NCBI RefSeq assembly: GCF_006494375.1
Contig: NZ_VHIZ01000036.1
Location: forward strand, 141,251 to 205,250
DNA from: Pantoea anthophila
Lineage (GTDB): Bacteria; Pseudomonadota; Gammaproteobacteria; Enterobacterales; Enterobacteriaceae
Reading direction: 5' to 3'
Length of the DNA stretch: 64,000 nt
In this document: piece by piece, positions 9,314-17,322 of the stretch
Layout: the number at the start of each line of letters is the position of its first letter
Position numbering within the stretch: the first letter of the stretch is position 1
Made by a program: the position numbers and the translations under genes
The notes under the pieces: model-generated
Database searches by the model: none
Seen by the model: only the letters and a program-made list of their open reading frames with translations
What the model was told of the DNA's origin: nothing

Positions 9314-10702
9314 ATGCCTGTTTCCTCTTCATCGAGCCGCCGTGACTTTCTCGGACACGGTGTCCGCTGGACCGCCGCAGGCGGCCTGCTCGCTGCGGGT
9401 CTCGGCCCGGCCAGTGCCGCGACGACCTCCGCCCCCTCCGTCTCCCATCCTGACACCCCCGCCCCGCTGCCTCAGCAGGATCGCTATCTGCTGCGTAATG
9501 TGCGGCTGGAGGAGGGGTTTATTCGTAAGGAGGATGAGATCGTCGCCACCCGCACCGGCCGTTACGATATCAGCGTGCGCGACGGCAGCATTGATCGCCT
9601 GACGCCCGCCGGTCAGGGCGATACGACTCTGCCGTCATGGGATGCGCAGGATGCGCTGCTGCTGCCCGCCACCCGGGATATGCATATCCATCTTGATAAG
9701 ACCTTTTACGGCGGCCCGTGGCAGGCGCCCCGTCCCCGTCAGGGCAAAACCATCATGGATATGATTGCCCGCGAGCAGGTGCTGATTCCGCAACTGCTGC
9801 CGCATTCACAGGCGCGCGCCGAAGCGTTAATCGCCCTGCTGAACGCCAAAGGCACCACCCGCGCCCGCAGCCACTGCAATATCGATCCGGTCAGTGGCCT
9901 GCAGAGTCTGGAACATCTGCAGGCGGCGCTGGCGCGGCACCCCGCCTTTCACTGCGAGATCGTGGCGTTTCCACAGCACGGCCTGCTGCACTCGCAGGTC
10001 GATGGCCTGATGCGCGAGGCGATGCAGCACGGCGTCGCAAAGGTGGGCGGGCTGGACCCCACCAGCGTGGATGGCGCGATGGAGAAGTCACTGGATGCGA
10101 TGTTCCGGATTGCACTCGATTATCAGCGCGGCGTTGACATCCATCTGCATGAAACCTCCCCGGCTGGCGTGGCCGCGATCCAGTACATGATCGACACCGT
10201 CGCCAGGAACCCGGCGCTGAAAGGCAATGTGACGCTGAGCCACGGTTTTGCGCTGGCGACGCTGGAGGGGAGCGCCCTGAACAAAATGATTGAAGGGCTG
10301 GCAGAGCAGCAGTTCAGCGTGGCCTCAACGCTTCCCCTCGGCAAACTGACCATGCCGATTCCGCAGCTGCAGGCGGCGGGCGTAAAAGTCATGACCGGCA
10401 CCGACAGCGTTATCGATCACTGGTCACCCTTTGGCACCGGCAGCATGCTGGAAAAAGCGAATCTCTATGCCCAGCTCTATCGCGGATCGGATGAGTTTTC
10501 GCTGTCGCGGGCGCTGGGGATTGCCACAGACGATCGGCTCCCGCTTTCGGCTCAGGGTGAGAGACAGTGGCCGCAACCGGGCGATGAGGCGAGCATGATG
10601 CTGGTAGCCGCCAGCTGCTCCGCCGAAGCCGTGGCACGGATTTCACCGGTAGTCGCGACCTTCTCGCGCGGTAAACCCGTGTTTGCGCTGTCATCGGCCT
10701 GA
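9314..10702 (+). CDS. Tat-exported cytosine-deaminase-like amidohydrolase
   Basis: A 462-residue metal-dependent amidohydrolase. It begins with a twin-arginine signal (SRRDFL at 8-13) and an Ala/Gly-rich hydrophobic stretch ending near residue 36, so it is probably exported folded to the periplasm. The barrel carries metal-ligand HxH at 124-126 (DMHIHLDKTF), a later VDIHLHET and a TGTDSVIDHW aspartate. These resemble the CodA/AtzC group that deaminates or hydrolyses ring compounds. The substrate is not known, and a periplasmic member of this group is unusual. A GACTGGAG ribosome site precedes the ATG. Confidence 0.75.
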   Translation: MPVSSSSSRRDFLGHGVRWTAAGGLLAAGLGPASAATTSAPSVSHPDTPAPLPQQDRYLLRNVRLEEGFIRKEDEIVATRTGRYDISVRDGSIDRLTPAGQGDTTLPSWDAQDALLLPATRDMHIHLDKTFYGGPWQAPRPRQGKTIMDMIAREQVLIPQLLPHSQARAEALIALLNAKGTTRARSHCNIDPVSGLQSLEHLQAALARHPAFHCEIVAFPQHGLLHSQVDGLMREAMQHGVAKVGGLDPTSVDGAMEKSLDAMFRIALDYQRGVDIHLHETSPAGVAAIQYMIDTVARNPALKGNVTLSHGFALATLEGSALNKMIEGLAEQQFSVASTLPLGKLTMPIPQLQAAGVKVMTGTDSVIDHWSPFGTGSMLEKANLYAQLYRGSDEFSLSRALGIATDDRLPLSAQGERQWPQPGDEASMMLVAASCSAEAVARISPVVATFSRGKPVFALSSA

Positions 10703-10758
10703 AATCTTAGGGCTACGGATGGCTCGCGCTGAGCCTGCTTAGTCATAGCGGAGAGAGC

Positions 10759-10870
10759 GAGCCTGCCAGGGATGGCGGTTTTGCGTCTTTGCGGAGGGCG
10801 TATGCTCCCTGAAGCCTGCTCTGAGTGGAAGCTGAGTGGTATCGTGAAATGGATCGAGCCTGCTCAGGGA
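10759..10870 (+). repeat. 112-base direct repeat, copy 1
   Basis: This stretch (from GAGCCTGCCAGGGATGG to GCCTGCTCAGGGA) recurs at 11195-11306. By eye there are five mismatches in 112 bases, and the first 66 bases are identical. Its end supplies the left arm of the inverted-repeat element at 10865-11046. It is non-coding and intergenic. Confidence 0.9.
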
Positions 10871-11046
10871 AGCCAGTCAGATCGGAAAGGCGCTTAAGCC
10901 AATCCCTGGCCGCTCGGCCCGCGCGATTACGCACCTCATCCATGAGGTGCGCCCGTAAACGGGCCAACGCATTGCGTTGTTCAAAAACGCTCCCGGCGTT
11001 TTTGTCCCTGGCGCGGGACGCTTTCCTCTTCTGACTGGCTTCCCTG
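10865..11046. repeat. Intergenic element with 17-base inverted ends, long form
   Basis: The ends are CAGGGAAGCCAGTCAGA at 10865-10881 and its exact reverse complement at 11030-11046. Inside are GGAAAG/CTTTCC, a conserved CTTAAGCCAATCCCTGGCC block, and four small perfect hairpins at 10931-10950, 10951-10964, 10965-10979 and 10983-11003. A shorter relative lies at 27324-27427 with the same plan but different stem bases. It has no coding potential. Whether it acts as DNA (a MITE-like unit) or as RNA is unknown. Confidence 0.8.
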
Positions 11047-11194
11047 CGCTTTAAGGTTATTTATCGCTGATAGATTTCCGGTGCCCACGGTTTATTAGCA
11101 GCGACAGTCCTGAAACGGGAAGCGACTGCCGGACATAAAGCGAAGGGAGCATACGCCTGTAGCAAAGCATAGCGGGCCAGGGATGGCCCGCGCT

Positions 11195-11306
11195 GAGCCT
11201 GCCAGGGATGGCGGTTTTGCGTCTTTGCGGAGGGCGTATGCTCCCTGAAGCCTGCTCTGACAGGAAGCTGAGTGGTATCTCGAAATGGATCGCGCCTGCT
11301 CAGGGA
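11195..11306 (+). repeat. 112-base direct repeat, copy 2
   Basis: Second copy of the 10759-10870 repeat. It runs into a collapsed version of the inverted-repeat element, GGGAAACG ... CGCTTCCC at about 11303-11330, whose loop CGACTGCCGGACATA (11309-11323) also occurs at 11123-11137. The whole 10740-11330 stretch is therefore a mosaic of short repeats. Confidence 0.85.
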
Positions 11307-11339
11307 AACGACTGCCGGACATACGCTTCCCAGAAACGA

Positions 11340-11363
11340 CAGAGCCTCCACAGGGGAGGCTCT
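11340..11363 (-). terminator. Hairpin downstream of the AriR-like gene
   Basis: The stem AGAGCCTCC / GGAGGCTCT closes on a short loop 25 bases beyond the stop of the minus-strand small regulator. The T tract is poor, so this may be a weak terminator or simply the edge of the repeat mosaic. Confidence 0.4.
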
Positions 11364-11387
11364 GCATTTACCTGAGCGGAGTGCGTG

Positions 11388-11606
11388 TTACGCGCTTTTG
11401 GCCCATTGTTGATTCGACATTAATTCCATTGCCAGCGCGTATAAGCGACGATCTTCCTGATCACAGGGCTCATCTTCCGCATAACACCCGATCATCGAAG
11501 CGATCTTATCCGCAGATAAGCTCTCTCCATGAACGTGAAGTGTCAGTACGGCGCGGCCTACTATTTTAAGCACATTTTCATGTGGTCCCTGGATGCTATT
11601 ACTCAA
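11388..11606 (-). CDS. Small AriR/YmgB-like regulator
   Basis: A 72-residue protein with a TTG start (11604-11606) preceded by AGAGGG eight bases upstream. The segment NVLKIVGRAVLTLHVHGESL through DRRLYALAMELM resembles the YcgZ/YmgA/AriR connector family. Those small proteins adjust biofilm and acid-stress signalling through the Rcs phosphorelay. The match is by pattern only; an unrelated small helical protein is possible. It is a single gene flanked by the repeat mosaic and a long AT-rich spacer. Confidence 0.55.
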   Translation of the reverse strand: MSNSIQGPHENVLKIVGRAVLTLHVHGESLSADKIASMIGCYAEDEPCDQEDRRLYALAMELMSNQQWAKSA

Positions 11607-12019
11607 TGCAAATACCCTCTACCGGTCGTTGTACCAGGAATATGGCGCGCTAAATATAAAGCAATTAGCTCAGGATTTTTATCGGCACCAGGAGTGATAT
11701 TTTTTAATGATTAATTCTATTACTGGAGTCATGACAAAGGATTTATCTGATTAACAATGAAATAAATTTTTAAAAACGGCAGCTTATAAACCTATGACTG
11801 GCCTCATGAAATACCCTTTTTTGATTAGTCGCCTTCGGCACCGGCCAATTAATTAAAAAAAACCACCATTTTCAGGCAAACTTCAGTCTATTCCTAAGCG
11901 ATACGGCAGGGATAGATTCACCCTGCTAACCATCGAGGTTCCCGTTGCCGTCTGGCGTGCTTTCTGCCAGACTTGCCCCGCAATCATGCCCTACACTTTC
12001 AGCCTCAGAGGCCGCGCCC
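11607..12019. other. AT-rich spacer upstream of dbpA
   Basis: There is no supported gene here. It holds an AT-rich stretch with an A run at about 11854-11862. The dbpA frame is open from 11945, but those 25 codons do not match the DbpA N-terminus. I saw no sRNA resembling FnrS, which is near dbpA in E. coli. Confidence 0.5.
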
Positions 12020-13402
12020 GTGACCGCTTTTTCTACCCTCAATTCGCTTCCCGACAGCCAGCTCGATAACCTGCGCGAGATGGGCTACACCAGCATGACG
12101 CCGGTCCAGGCCGCCACGCTGCCCGCCATTCTGCAGGGACGCGACGTGCGCGCGCAGGCAAAAACCGGCAGCGGTAAAACGGCTGCGTTTGGTATCGGCT
12201 TACTGCACCATATCGACAGCACCCGCTTTCAGACTCAGGCCCTGATCCTCTGTCCGACCCGTGAACTGGCGGATCAGGTAGGCAACGTGCTGCGCCAGCT
12301 GGCGCGCTTTACCCGCAACATCAAAGTCCTCACCCTGTGTGGCGGACAGCCGATGAGCGCACAGCGCGACTCCCTGGTGCATCCGCCGCATATCGTGGTC
12401 GGCACGCCAGGCCGTATCCTCGATCACATCCATCGTGAAAACCTCAAGCTCGACCAGCTCAACACGCTGGTGCTCGATGAGGCAGATCGGATGCTGGAGA
12501 TGGGCTTCCTGAATGATATGGAAACGATCATTGAAGCCACCCCCGCGTCACGCCAGACCCTGCTCTTCTCCGCGACCTGGCCTGACGGCATCACGGCTAT
12601 CAGCACCCGCTTCCAGCGCGACGCGCTCAGCGTGGTGACGGAAGATGTCAGCGAACTGCCCGCTATTGACCAGCAGTTCTTTGAAGCGAGCCACAATGAA
12701 AAACTGGGCTTACTGATTGCCCTGCTCAGCGATCATCAGCCCGCTTCCTGTGTGGTCTTCTGTAACACCAAACGTGAATGCGACGATGTTGCCGCGGCTC
12801 TCAACGCACGCGACATCAGCGCCCTGCCGCTGCATGGCGATCTCGAACAGCGCGACCGCGAACGCGTCCTGATCCGCTTCGCTAACGGCAGCGGCCGCGT
12901 CCTGGTCGCCACCGACGTCGCCGCACGCGGACTCGACATCAAATCACTGGCGATGGTCGTCAACTATCAGCTCGCCTGGGACCCTGAAGTCCACCTGCAT
13001 CGCATCGGGCGCACGGCACGCGCCGGTGAGCATGGCGTTGCGGTCAGCCTGGTGGCACCCGATGAGATGGCTCGCGCCCATGCGCTGGAAGATTTCCTGC
13101 AGCAGAAACTGCCGTGGATCGCGGCCAGCACGCTGAAAAAAGGCAGCAGCAAACCGCTGCCTGCGGCCATGATGACGCTCTGCATTGATGGCGGTCGTAA
13201 AGCCAAGATTCGTCCGGGCGACATTCTGGGGGCACTGACCGGTGAGGCGGGGTATCGCGCGGAGCAGATTGGGAAGATTGTGCTGACGCCGACCCATGCC
13301 TATGTGGCCATTGAAGCCAGTCAGGCAAAAGGCGCGCTGGTGAAACTCAAGCAGGGCAAAATCAAAGGCAAAACCTGCCGGGCGATTCTGCTGAAGGATT
13401 GA
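12020..13402 (+). CDS. dbpA: ATP-dependent RNA helicase DbpA
   Basis: A 460-residue DEAD-box helicase for late 50S ribosome assembly. Its C-terminal domain targets hairpin 92 of 23S rRNA. Seen in order: a Q motif region (MTPVQAATLP), Walker A (AKTGSGKT), DEAD box (LDEADRM), SAT, the helicase C-domain motifs (VATDVAARGLD, HRIGRTARAG), and the DbpA-specific C-terminal domain (ending KGKTCRAILLKD). The GTG at 12020 is chosen because the protein then begins as E. coli DbpA does (TAFSTLNSLP). A bidirectional terminator follows. Confidence 0.93.
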   Translation: MTAFSTLNSLPDSQLDNLREMGYTSMTPVQAATLPAILQGRDVRAQAKTGSGKTAAFGIGLLHHIDSTRFQTQALILCPTRELADQVGNVLRQLARFTRNIKVLTLCGGQPMSAQRDSLVHPPHIVVGTPGRILDHIHRENLKLDQLNTLVLDEADRMLEMGFLNDMETIIEATPASRQTLLFSATWPDGITAISTRFQRDALSVVTEDVSELPAIDQQFFEASHNEKLGLLIALLSDHQPASCVVFCNTKRECDDVAAALNARDISALPLHGDLEQRDRERVLIRFANGSGRVLVATDVAARGLDIKSLAMVVNYQLAWDPEVHLHRIGRTARAGEHGVAVSLVAPDEMARAHALEDFLQQKLPWIAASTLKKGSSKPLPAAMMTLCIDGGRKAKIRPGDILGALTGEAGYRAEQIGKIVLTPTHAYVAIEASQAKGALVKLKQGKIKGKTCRAILLKD

Positions 13403-13435
13403 AAAAACGGGCGAGGATAACCTCGCCCGTTTTTA
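13403..13435. terminator. Bidirectional terminator, dbpA and ygiW-like gene
   Basis: A perfect ten-base stem (ACGGGCGAGG / CCTCGCCCGT) with an ATAA loop is flanked by A6 on the left and T4 on the right. It can serve both dbpA and the convergent minus-strand gene. Confidence 0.9.
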
Positions 13436-13828
13436 TTACGGCTCTTCGATTTGGGTCACGTGCAGCGTGGTCTTATCCCCTTTCCCCTGCACCTTGCCGC
13501 TGACCCGCACTTTGTCTTCCGCAGTGTAGGTCTTACCATCAAAGGTTTTCTTCGGCGCGATAATCGGTAACGTCCCGGTGTTGTCGCGGAACTGATAACG
13601 TTCACCCTGCTCTTTCTTCACGATGTAGCCTTCCAGCGTCACGTAACCACCCTGACGGAAGTCGCGGATCTGATCGATATGCGTCTGACCGGTATCCTCA
13701 GAGCCTTTATAGCCCGCATCCTGCTTGTGCTGTGGCGGTGGCGTTTCGCCCGCTTTGTATCCACCCTCTTCCGCTGCAACGCCCGCGCTCACCATCACCA
13801 GCAATGACGCTAAAATCACTTTTTTCAT
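13436..13828 (-). CDS. YgiW/YdeI-family periplasmic OB-fold stress protein
   Basis: A 130-residue protein with a cleavable signal peptide (MKKVILASLLVMVSAGVAAE) and a BOF (bacterial OB-fold) domain, including GGYVTLEGYIVKK and the C-terminal DKVRVSGKV. YgiW and YdeI are periplasmic proteins linked to hydrogen peroxide, cadmium, acid and antimicrobial-peptide tolerance. The start at 13828 is used because it opens the signal peptide and follows an AAGGAGTG ribosome site. It is convergent with dbpA. Confidence 0.85.
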   Translation of the reverse strand: MKKVILASLLVMVSAGVAAEEGGYKAGETPPPQHKQDAGYKGSEDTGQTHIDQIRDFRQGGYVTLEGYIVKKEQGERYQFRDNTGTLPIIAPKKTFDGKTYTAEDKVRVSGKVQGKGDKTTLHVTQIEEP

Positions 13829-13922
13829 TTCACACTCCTTTATTGGAAAGGTGTCCATGTTGAACCTTCAGGGTTAAGCCTGGCACATTAATTGGCGATC
13901 GTTTTATTTCACCCTTCTCTTC

Positions 13923-13949
13923 TCACCTTTTTCCGTTTGCTGCCGATAA
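13923..13949 (+). promoter_or_regulatory. FliA (sigma-28) promoter before cheV
   Basis: GCCGATAA at 13942-13949 is a perfect sigma-28 -10 element. Eleven bases upstream, TCACCTTT at 13923-13930 matches TAAAGTTT at five of eight positions. It lies 46 bases before cheV, consistent with late flagellar/chemotaxis regulation. Confidence 0.65.
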
Positions 13950-13995
13950 CCTTTACACACCCTATTTCACCAGCTGCGTTAACGCAGAGGCAACC

Positions 13996-14958
13996 ATGGA
14001 TAATTTTCAAAAAGAGATTGATGAAAGAGCGAACCTCGCGTTATCGAACAAGTTTGAGCTGCTGCTTTTTCGCTTAGGTTCCGATCAGCTGAAAGGTAAG
14101 TCCGAGCTGTTTGGCATTAACGTCTTCAAGCTGCGTGAAATTGTGCCGATGCCGGCCATCACCAAAGCCGCTGGCATGCGGTCGCCGCTGCTGGGGATGG
14201 CGAGTATTCGGGGTCAGTTCATTCCGGTCATCGACCTGCCTGCTGTGGCCGGTTGTGTGCCGGAAACCGGCCTTAACCTGCTGCTGGTGACCGAGTATGC
14301 CCGCAACACTCAGGCGTTTGCCGTTGAGTCCGTTGAGAACATCGTGCGTCTCGACTGGAGTCAGGTTCACACCGCGGAAGCGGGTATCGGCGGTCGCAAC
14401 ATCACCAGTATCGCCTGTCTGGACAGTGACAAGCAGAGCAATGAGCTGGCGATGGTGCTGGACGTTGAGCAAATCCTGTATGACATCATTCCGTCGGTGC
14501 GCGGCGTTGAGCCGGAAGCGGCGCGACCACGCACGTTCAACTATCGCCCCGGCGCCGTTGCGATTGTGGCAGAGGATTCCAAAGTGGCGCGTCAGCTGCT
14601 GGAACAGGGCCTGAAGAGTATGGGCATCCCGGCGCTGATGTATAACACCGGCCTGGAAGCCTGGGAAAAAATTAAGCAGATGAGCCAGGACGCGCAGGCA
14701 GCAGGCGAGTCGATCCATGACAAAATCGCTCTGGTGCTGACCGATCTGGAGATGCCGGAAATGGATGGCTTTACGCTGACCCGCAACATCAAGCGTGACC
14801 CGATTCTGAAGTATCTGCCGGTGGTGATTCACTCCTCCCTCTCCGGCAGCGCCAACGAAGATCACGTGCGCAAAGTCGGTGCCGATGGCTACGTGGCGAA
14901 GTTTGAGCTGAACGAACTGTCAGACGTGATTTTCAACGTTCTCGACGCGGCCCGCTAA
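13996..14958 (+). CDS. cheV: Chemotaxis coupling protein CheV
   Basis: A 320-residue fusion of a CheW-like coupling domain (about 18-165) and a response-regulator receiver domain (about 186-318). The receiver has the acidic pocket E193-D194, phospho-acceptor D250 (LVLTDLEMPEMDGF) and K302. CheV links chemoreceptors to CheA, and its phosphorylation aids adaptation. A sigma-28 promoter is upstream, and a small membrane-protein gene follows 54 bases later. E. coli K-12 lacks CheV; Salmonella and many enterics have it. Confidence 0.95.
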   Translation: MDNFQKEIDERANLALSNKFELLLFRLGSDQLKGKSELFGINVFKLREIVPMPAITKAAGMRSPLLGMASIRGQFIPVIDLPAVAGCVPETGLNLLLVTEYARNTQAFAVESVENIVRLDWSQVHTAEAGIGGRNITSIACLDSDKQSNELAMVLDVEQILYDIIPSVRGVEPEAARPRTFNYRPGAVAIVAEDSKVARQLLEQGLKSMGIPALMYNTGLEAWEKIKQMSQDAQAAGESIHDKIALVLTDLEMPEMDGFTLTRNIKRDPILKYLPVVIHSSLSGSANEDHVRKVGADGYVAKFELNELSDVIFNVLDAAR

Positions 14959-15012
14959 GCGAACGCGGGCACATTCGCCCGCGTTTACGGCTCACCTGAC
15001 AAGGAACCGACT

Positions 15013-15147
15013 ATGCACATTGAAACCTTACCCGTTACCCCTGCTCGCCAGAAGCTGCTGCGTGGCCGTTTACGCCAGCTGGCATGGATTACTGCCGTCA
15101 CCCTGAGCCTCGCATTCTGGGCTGGCCTCTACTTTTTGATTTTCTGA
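15013..15147 (+). CDS. 44-residue putative membrane protein downstream of cheV
   Basis: This ORF has an AAGGA ribosome site 7 bases before its ATG. The product is basic at first (PARQKLLRGRLRQLAW) and then has one hydrophobic helix (ITAVTLSLAFWAGLYFLIF). The AW ... FW pattern recalls the YmiA-type small membrane proteins, without certainty. It lies between cheV and a strong terminator, so it is probably co-transcribed with cheV from the sigma-28 promoter. Confidence 0.55.
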   Translation: MHIETLPVTPARQKLLRGRLRQLAWITAVTLSLAFWAGLYFLIF

Positions 15148-15169
15148 CGTTTAAGCCATTGCTTAAACC

Positions 15170-15205
15170 GGGCTGTCAGTGTTTCTGCTGACAGCCCTTT
15201 TTTTT
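15170..15205 (+). terminator. Rho-independent terminator after cheV and the small ORF
   Basis: A ten-base stem (GGGCTGTCAG / CTGACAGCCC) with an eight-base loop is followed directly by T8. Confidence 0.93.
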
Positions 15206-15294
15206 GTCTTAATTTCGCCGCTCAATCATTGTTCATTTTTTCTGATGCTTAGACCCGATTATTTATTCACGCAACGTTATTACTTAAAAAATAT

Positions 15295-15321
15295 TAAAGG
15301 TACATCTGCGCACTCCGATAA
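15295..15321 (+). promoter_or_regulatory. FliA (sigma-28) promoter before the chemoreceptor gene
   Basis: TAAAGGTA at 15295-15302, an 11-base spacer and TCCGATAA at 15314-15321 match the sigma-28 consensus TAAAGTTT-N11-GCCGATAA closely. The leader to the start at 15447 is about 120 bases. Confidence 0.8.
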
Positions 15322-15446
15322 CTGTATGCGCGAGACCCCCTTTTTGTCTGCGGTCCTGGCCTCAGGCATCAGCAAGGCACTGCGCACAACGGCAAGGCAC
15401 CTGATTGTTGATAACTCATTGATTAAAATTAAGACGGGAAGAGATT

Positions 15447-17024
15447 ATGTTCATTATCAGTAATATGAAGGTGGGAATACGGCTCGCTGCAGCCTTTGGT
15501 ATTATTGTAACGCTACTGATCGTCATCGGCGTAACCTCGATAACGAGGATTAACAGTATTAATACGGCGATCGCCTCGATCGTTGACGATCGTTATGTGA
15601 AGGTCCGGCTGGCCTTTGATGTGCGCGACGGCGTTAACGATCAGATTAAATATCTGCGCGGCATGGTGATCGACACGCTGCACCCGGAAAAGAATGCGAA
15701 ACGCTTTGGTCAGCTGGAAGAGGCGACACAACGCACTAACAACGCCATGAAGAAGATCGAGGCCATTCAGGTCACGCCGGTGGGTAAGAAAAAGATCGCC
15801 GGTCTTCTCGCGTCATCGCTGGCCTTCGAAAAGGTGAAAGCCGAGCTGATGGCGCTGGTACAGGCGGGTAATTTTGATGCTGCCAGCACCTATGTGCTGC
15901 AATCCATGACCGCCACACAGAATAAATTCCTGCAGGACGCCATTAATTTTGCCAACTCCCAGGACGCGCAGCTGCGCAGTGAGGGTCAGGGCATTATGGA
16001 TAATGGTCAGTCGGCTATTACGGTCACGCTGATTTTCTCCGCCCTGGCGATTCTGGCTTCCATTGTGCTGGGCTACTTCCTGACACGCTCTATCGTGCGT
16101 CCGCTGGTGGCGGCGGTTGACGTGGCTGAACGTGTTGCCGCAGGCGATCTGAGTTCGCAGATGCAGGTCACCTCGCGTGATGAGACCGGCATTCTGATGC
16201 AGGCGCTGCAGCGGATGAACGACAACCTGCTCTCTATTGTGACCGAAGTGCGCACCGGCTCTGACACGATCGCGGTGGCCTCGAATCAGATCTCCAGCGG
16301 CAACCTCGATCTCTCTACCCGTACCGAACAGCAGGCCAGCTCGCTGGAAGAGACCGCATCGGCCATGGAGCAGATGACTTCGACGGTGAAGCACAACGCC
16401 GATAATGCGCGTGAAGCCAATCATCTGGTGTCGGCAACCTCCAGCGTGGCGCGTGAAGGCGGCGTGGTGATGGAGCAGGTGATTGAGAAAATGGAAGCGA
16501 TCGCGCTCTCCTCACGGAAAATTGTCGATATCATCAGCGTTATCGACTCCATCGCTTTCCAGACGAACATTCTCTCTCTGAACGCGGCGGTTGAAGCGGC
16601 ACGTGCGGGCGAACAGGGTCGCGGTTTTGCAGTGGTTGCGACGGAAGTGCGCAATCTGGCGCAGCGTTCAGCGTCAGCGGCAAAAGAGATCAAAGTGCTG
16701 ATTGAGGACTCTGTCGCGAAAGTCGATGAGGGCAGCAAGCTGGTCACGCATGCGGGTTCTACTATCGGGGAGGTGGTGAACAGCGTGCAGAGCGTGGCGA
16801 ACATCATGAGCGAAATCACTATCGCCAGCAGCGAACAGAGCAGCGGCATCAGTGAAATCAACCAGGCGATTACCCAGATGGAAGCGGTGACCCAGCAGAA
16901 CGCCGCGCTGGTACAGGAAGCCTCAGCCGCGTCACAGGCGCTGCAGGATCAGGCAGAGCGGATGGCACAGGCCATGAGCGTGTTTAACACCGGTAAACTC
17001 TCCCTGCAGCCGGTACTGCGTTAA
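15447..17024 (+). CDS. Methyl-accepting chemotaxis protein
   Basis: A 525-residue transmembrane chemoreceptor: membrane helix at about 10-30, periplasmic four-helix-bundle sensor at about 35-188, second helix at about 190-212, HAMP at about 213-265, then the long coiled-coil signalling domain. The conserved hairpin tip is present ([20 protein letters not shown]), as are methylation-helix sequences. The C-terminus (LSLQPVLR) lacks the NWETF-type pentapeptide that tethers CheR/CheB, so it would be a low-abundance-type receptor. The ligand is unknown. Confidence 0.93.
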   Translation: MFIISNMKVGIRLAAAFGIIVTLLIVIGVTSITRINSINTAIASIVDDRYVKVRLAFDVRDGVNDQIKYLRGMVIDTLHPEKNAKRFGQLEEATQRTNNAMKKIEAIQVTPVGKKKIAGLLASSLAFEKVKAELMALVQAGNFDAASTYVLQSMTATQNKFLQDAINFANSQDAQLRSEGQGIMDNGQSAITVTLIFSALAILASIVLGYFLTRSIVRPLVAAVDVAERVAAGDLSSQMQVTSRDETGILMQALQRMNDNLLSIVTEVRTGSDTIAVASNQISSGNLDLSTRTEQQASSLEETASAMEQMTSTVKHNADNAREANHLVSATSSVAREGGVVMEQVIEKMEAIALSSRKIVDIISVIDSIAFQTNILSLNAAVEAARAGEQGRGFAVVATEVRNLAQRSASAAKEIKVLIEDSVAKVDEGSKLVTHAGSTIGEVVNSVQSVANIMSEITIASSEQSSGISEINQAITQMEAVTQQNAALVQEASAASQALQDQAERMAQAMSVFNTGKLSLQPVLR

Positions 17025-17086
17025 CGCCCGAAGCGGCCTGCTGCGGCGGGCCTGTTTCCGAATCGGGCAACAGCAGAAACAAAAAA

Positions 17087-17108
17087 GGCTGCCAGAGGCA
17101 GCCTTTTA
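17087..17108. terminator. Terminator shared by the chemoreceptor and cold-shock unit
   Basis: The seven-base stem GGCTGCC / GGCAGCC is flanked by A6 on the left and TTTTATT on the right. It can end both the plus-strand receptor gene and the minus-strand csp transcript. Confidence 0.85.
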
Positions 17109-17148
17109 TTACTGTAAATGCAACAACGCTATATAGCTCACTAGCCTG

Positions 17149-17313
17149 TCAGAGTGCGCGAGGCTGGCTCTGAATCGCAATCCTTGCCGTGTTCACCTGA
17201 ACAACAACAGATTTGCAGAAAATGCATTTCGCTCCATGCGGGTTGGCTCTTGTGACATCAAAATGTGATGTACGAAACTGTGAGCCATGACAGTGTGGAC
17301 ATTTAAAAGTAAT
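17149..17313 (-). CDS. YmcF/YnfQ-like cold-shock zinc-ribbon protein with ATT start
   Basis: A 54-residue frame beginning ATT-ACT-TTT-AAA just after the csp gene. It has two CxxC pairs (C5/C8 in KCPHCHGSQ, C30/C33 in KCIFCKS), a typical zinc ribbon. No ATG, GTG or TTG exists upstream in this frame. The ATT at 17311-17313 lies exactly six bases from an AAGGA ribosome site, while the CTG at 17317-17319 abuts that site and is too close. E. coli YmcF and YnfQ, small proteins encoded beside cold-shock genes, have been reported with non-AUG starts. It is co-transcribed with csp and ends before the shared terminator. Confidence 0.75.
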   Translation of the reverse strand: MTFKCPHCHGSQFRTSHFDVTRANPHGAKCIFCKSVVVQVNTARIAIQSQPRAL

Positions 17314-17322
17314 TTTCAGTCC

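Noticed and set aside
10931..11003. Series of short palindromes considered as a CRISPR-like array
   Set aside because: The hairpins differ in sequence and length, with no constant repeat and no spacer pattern; no CRISPR array is present in the window.
11945..12019. 25-codon N-terminal extension of dbpA
   Set aside because: The extension is unlike DbpA proteins, whereas the GTG at 12020 gives the conserved TAFSTLN start.
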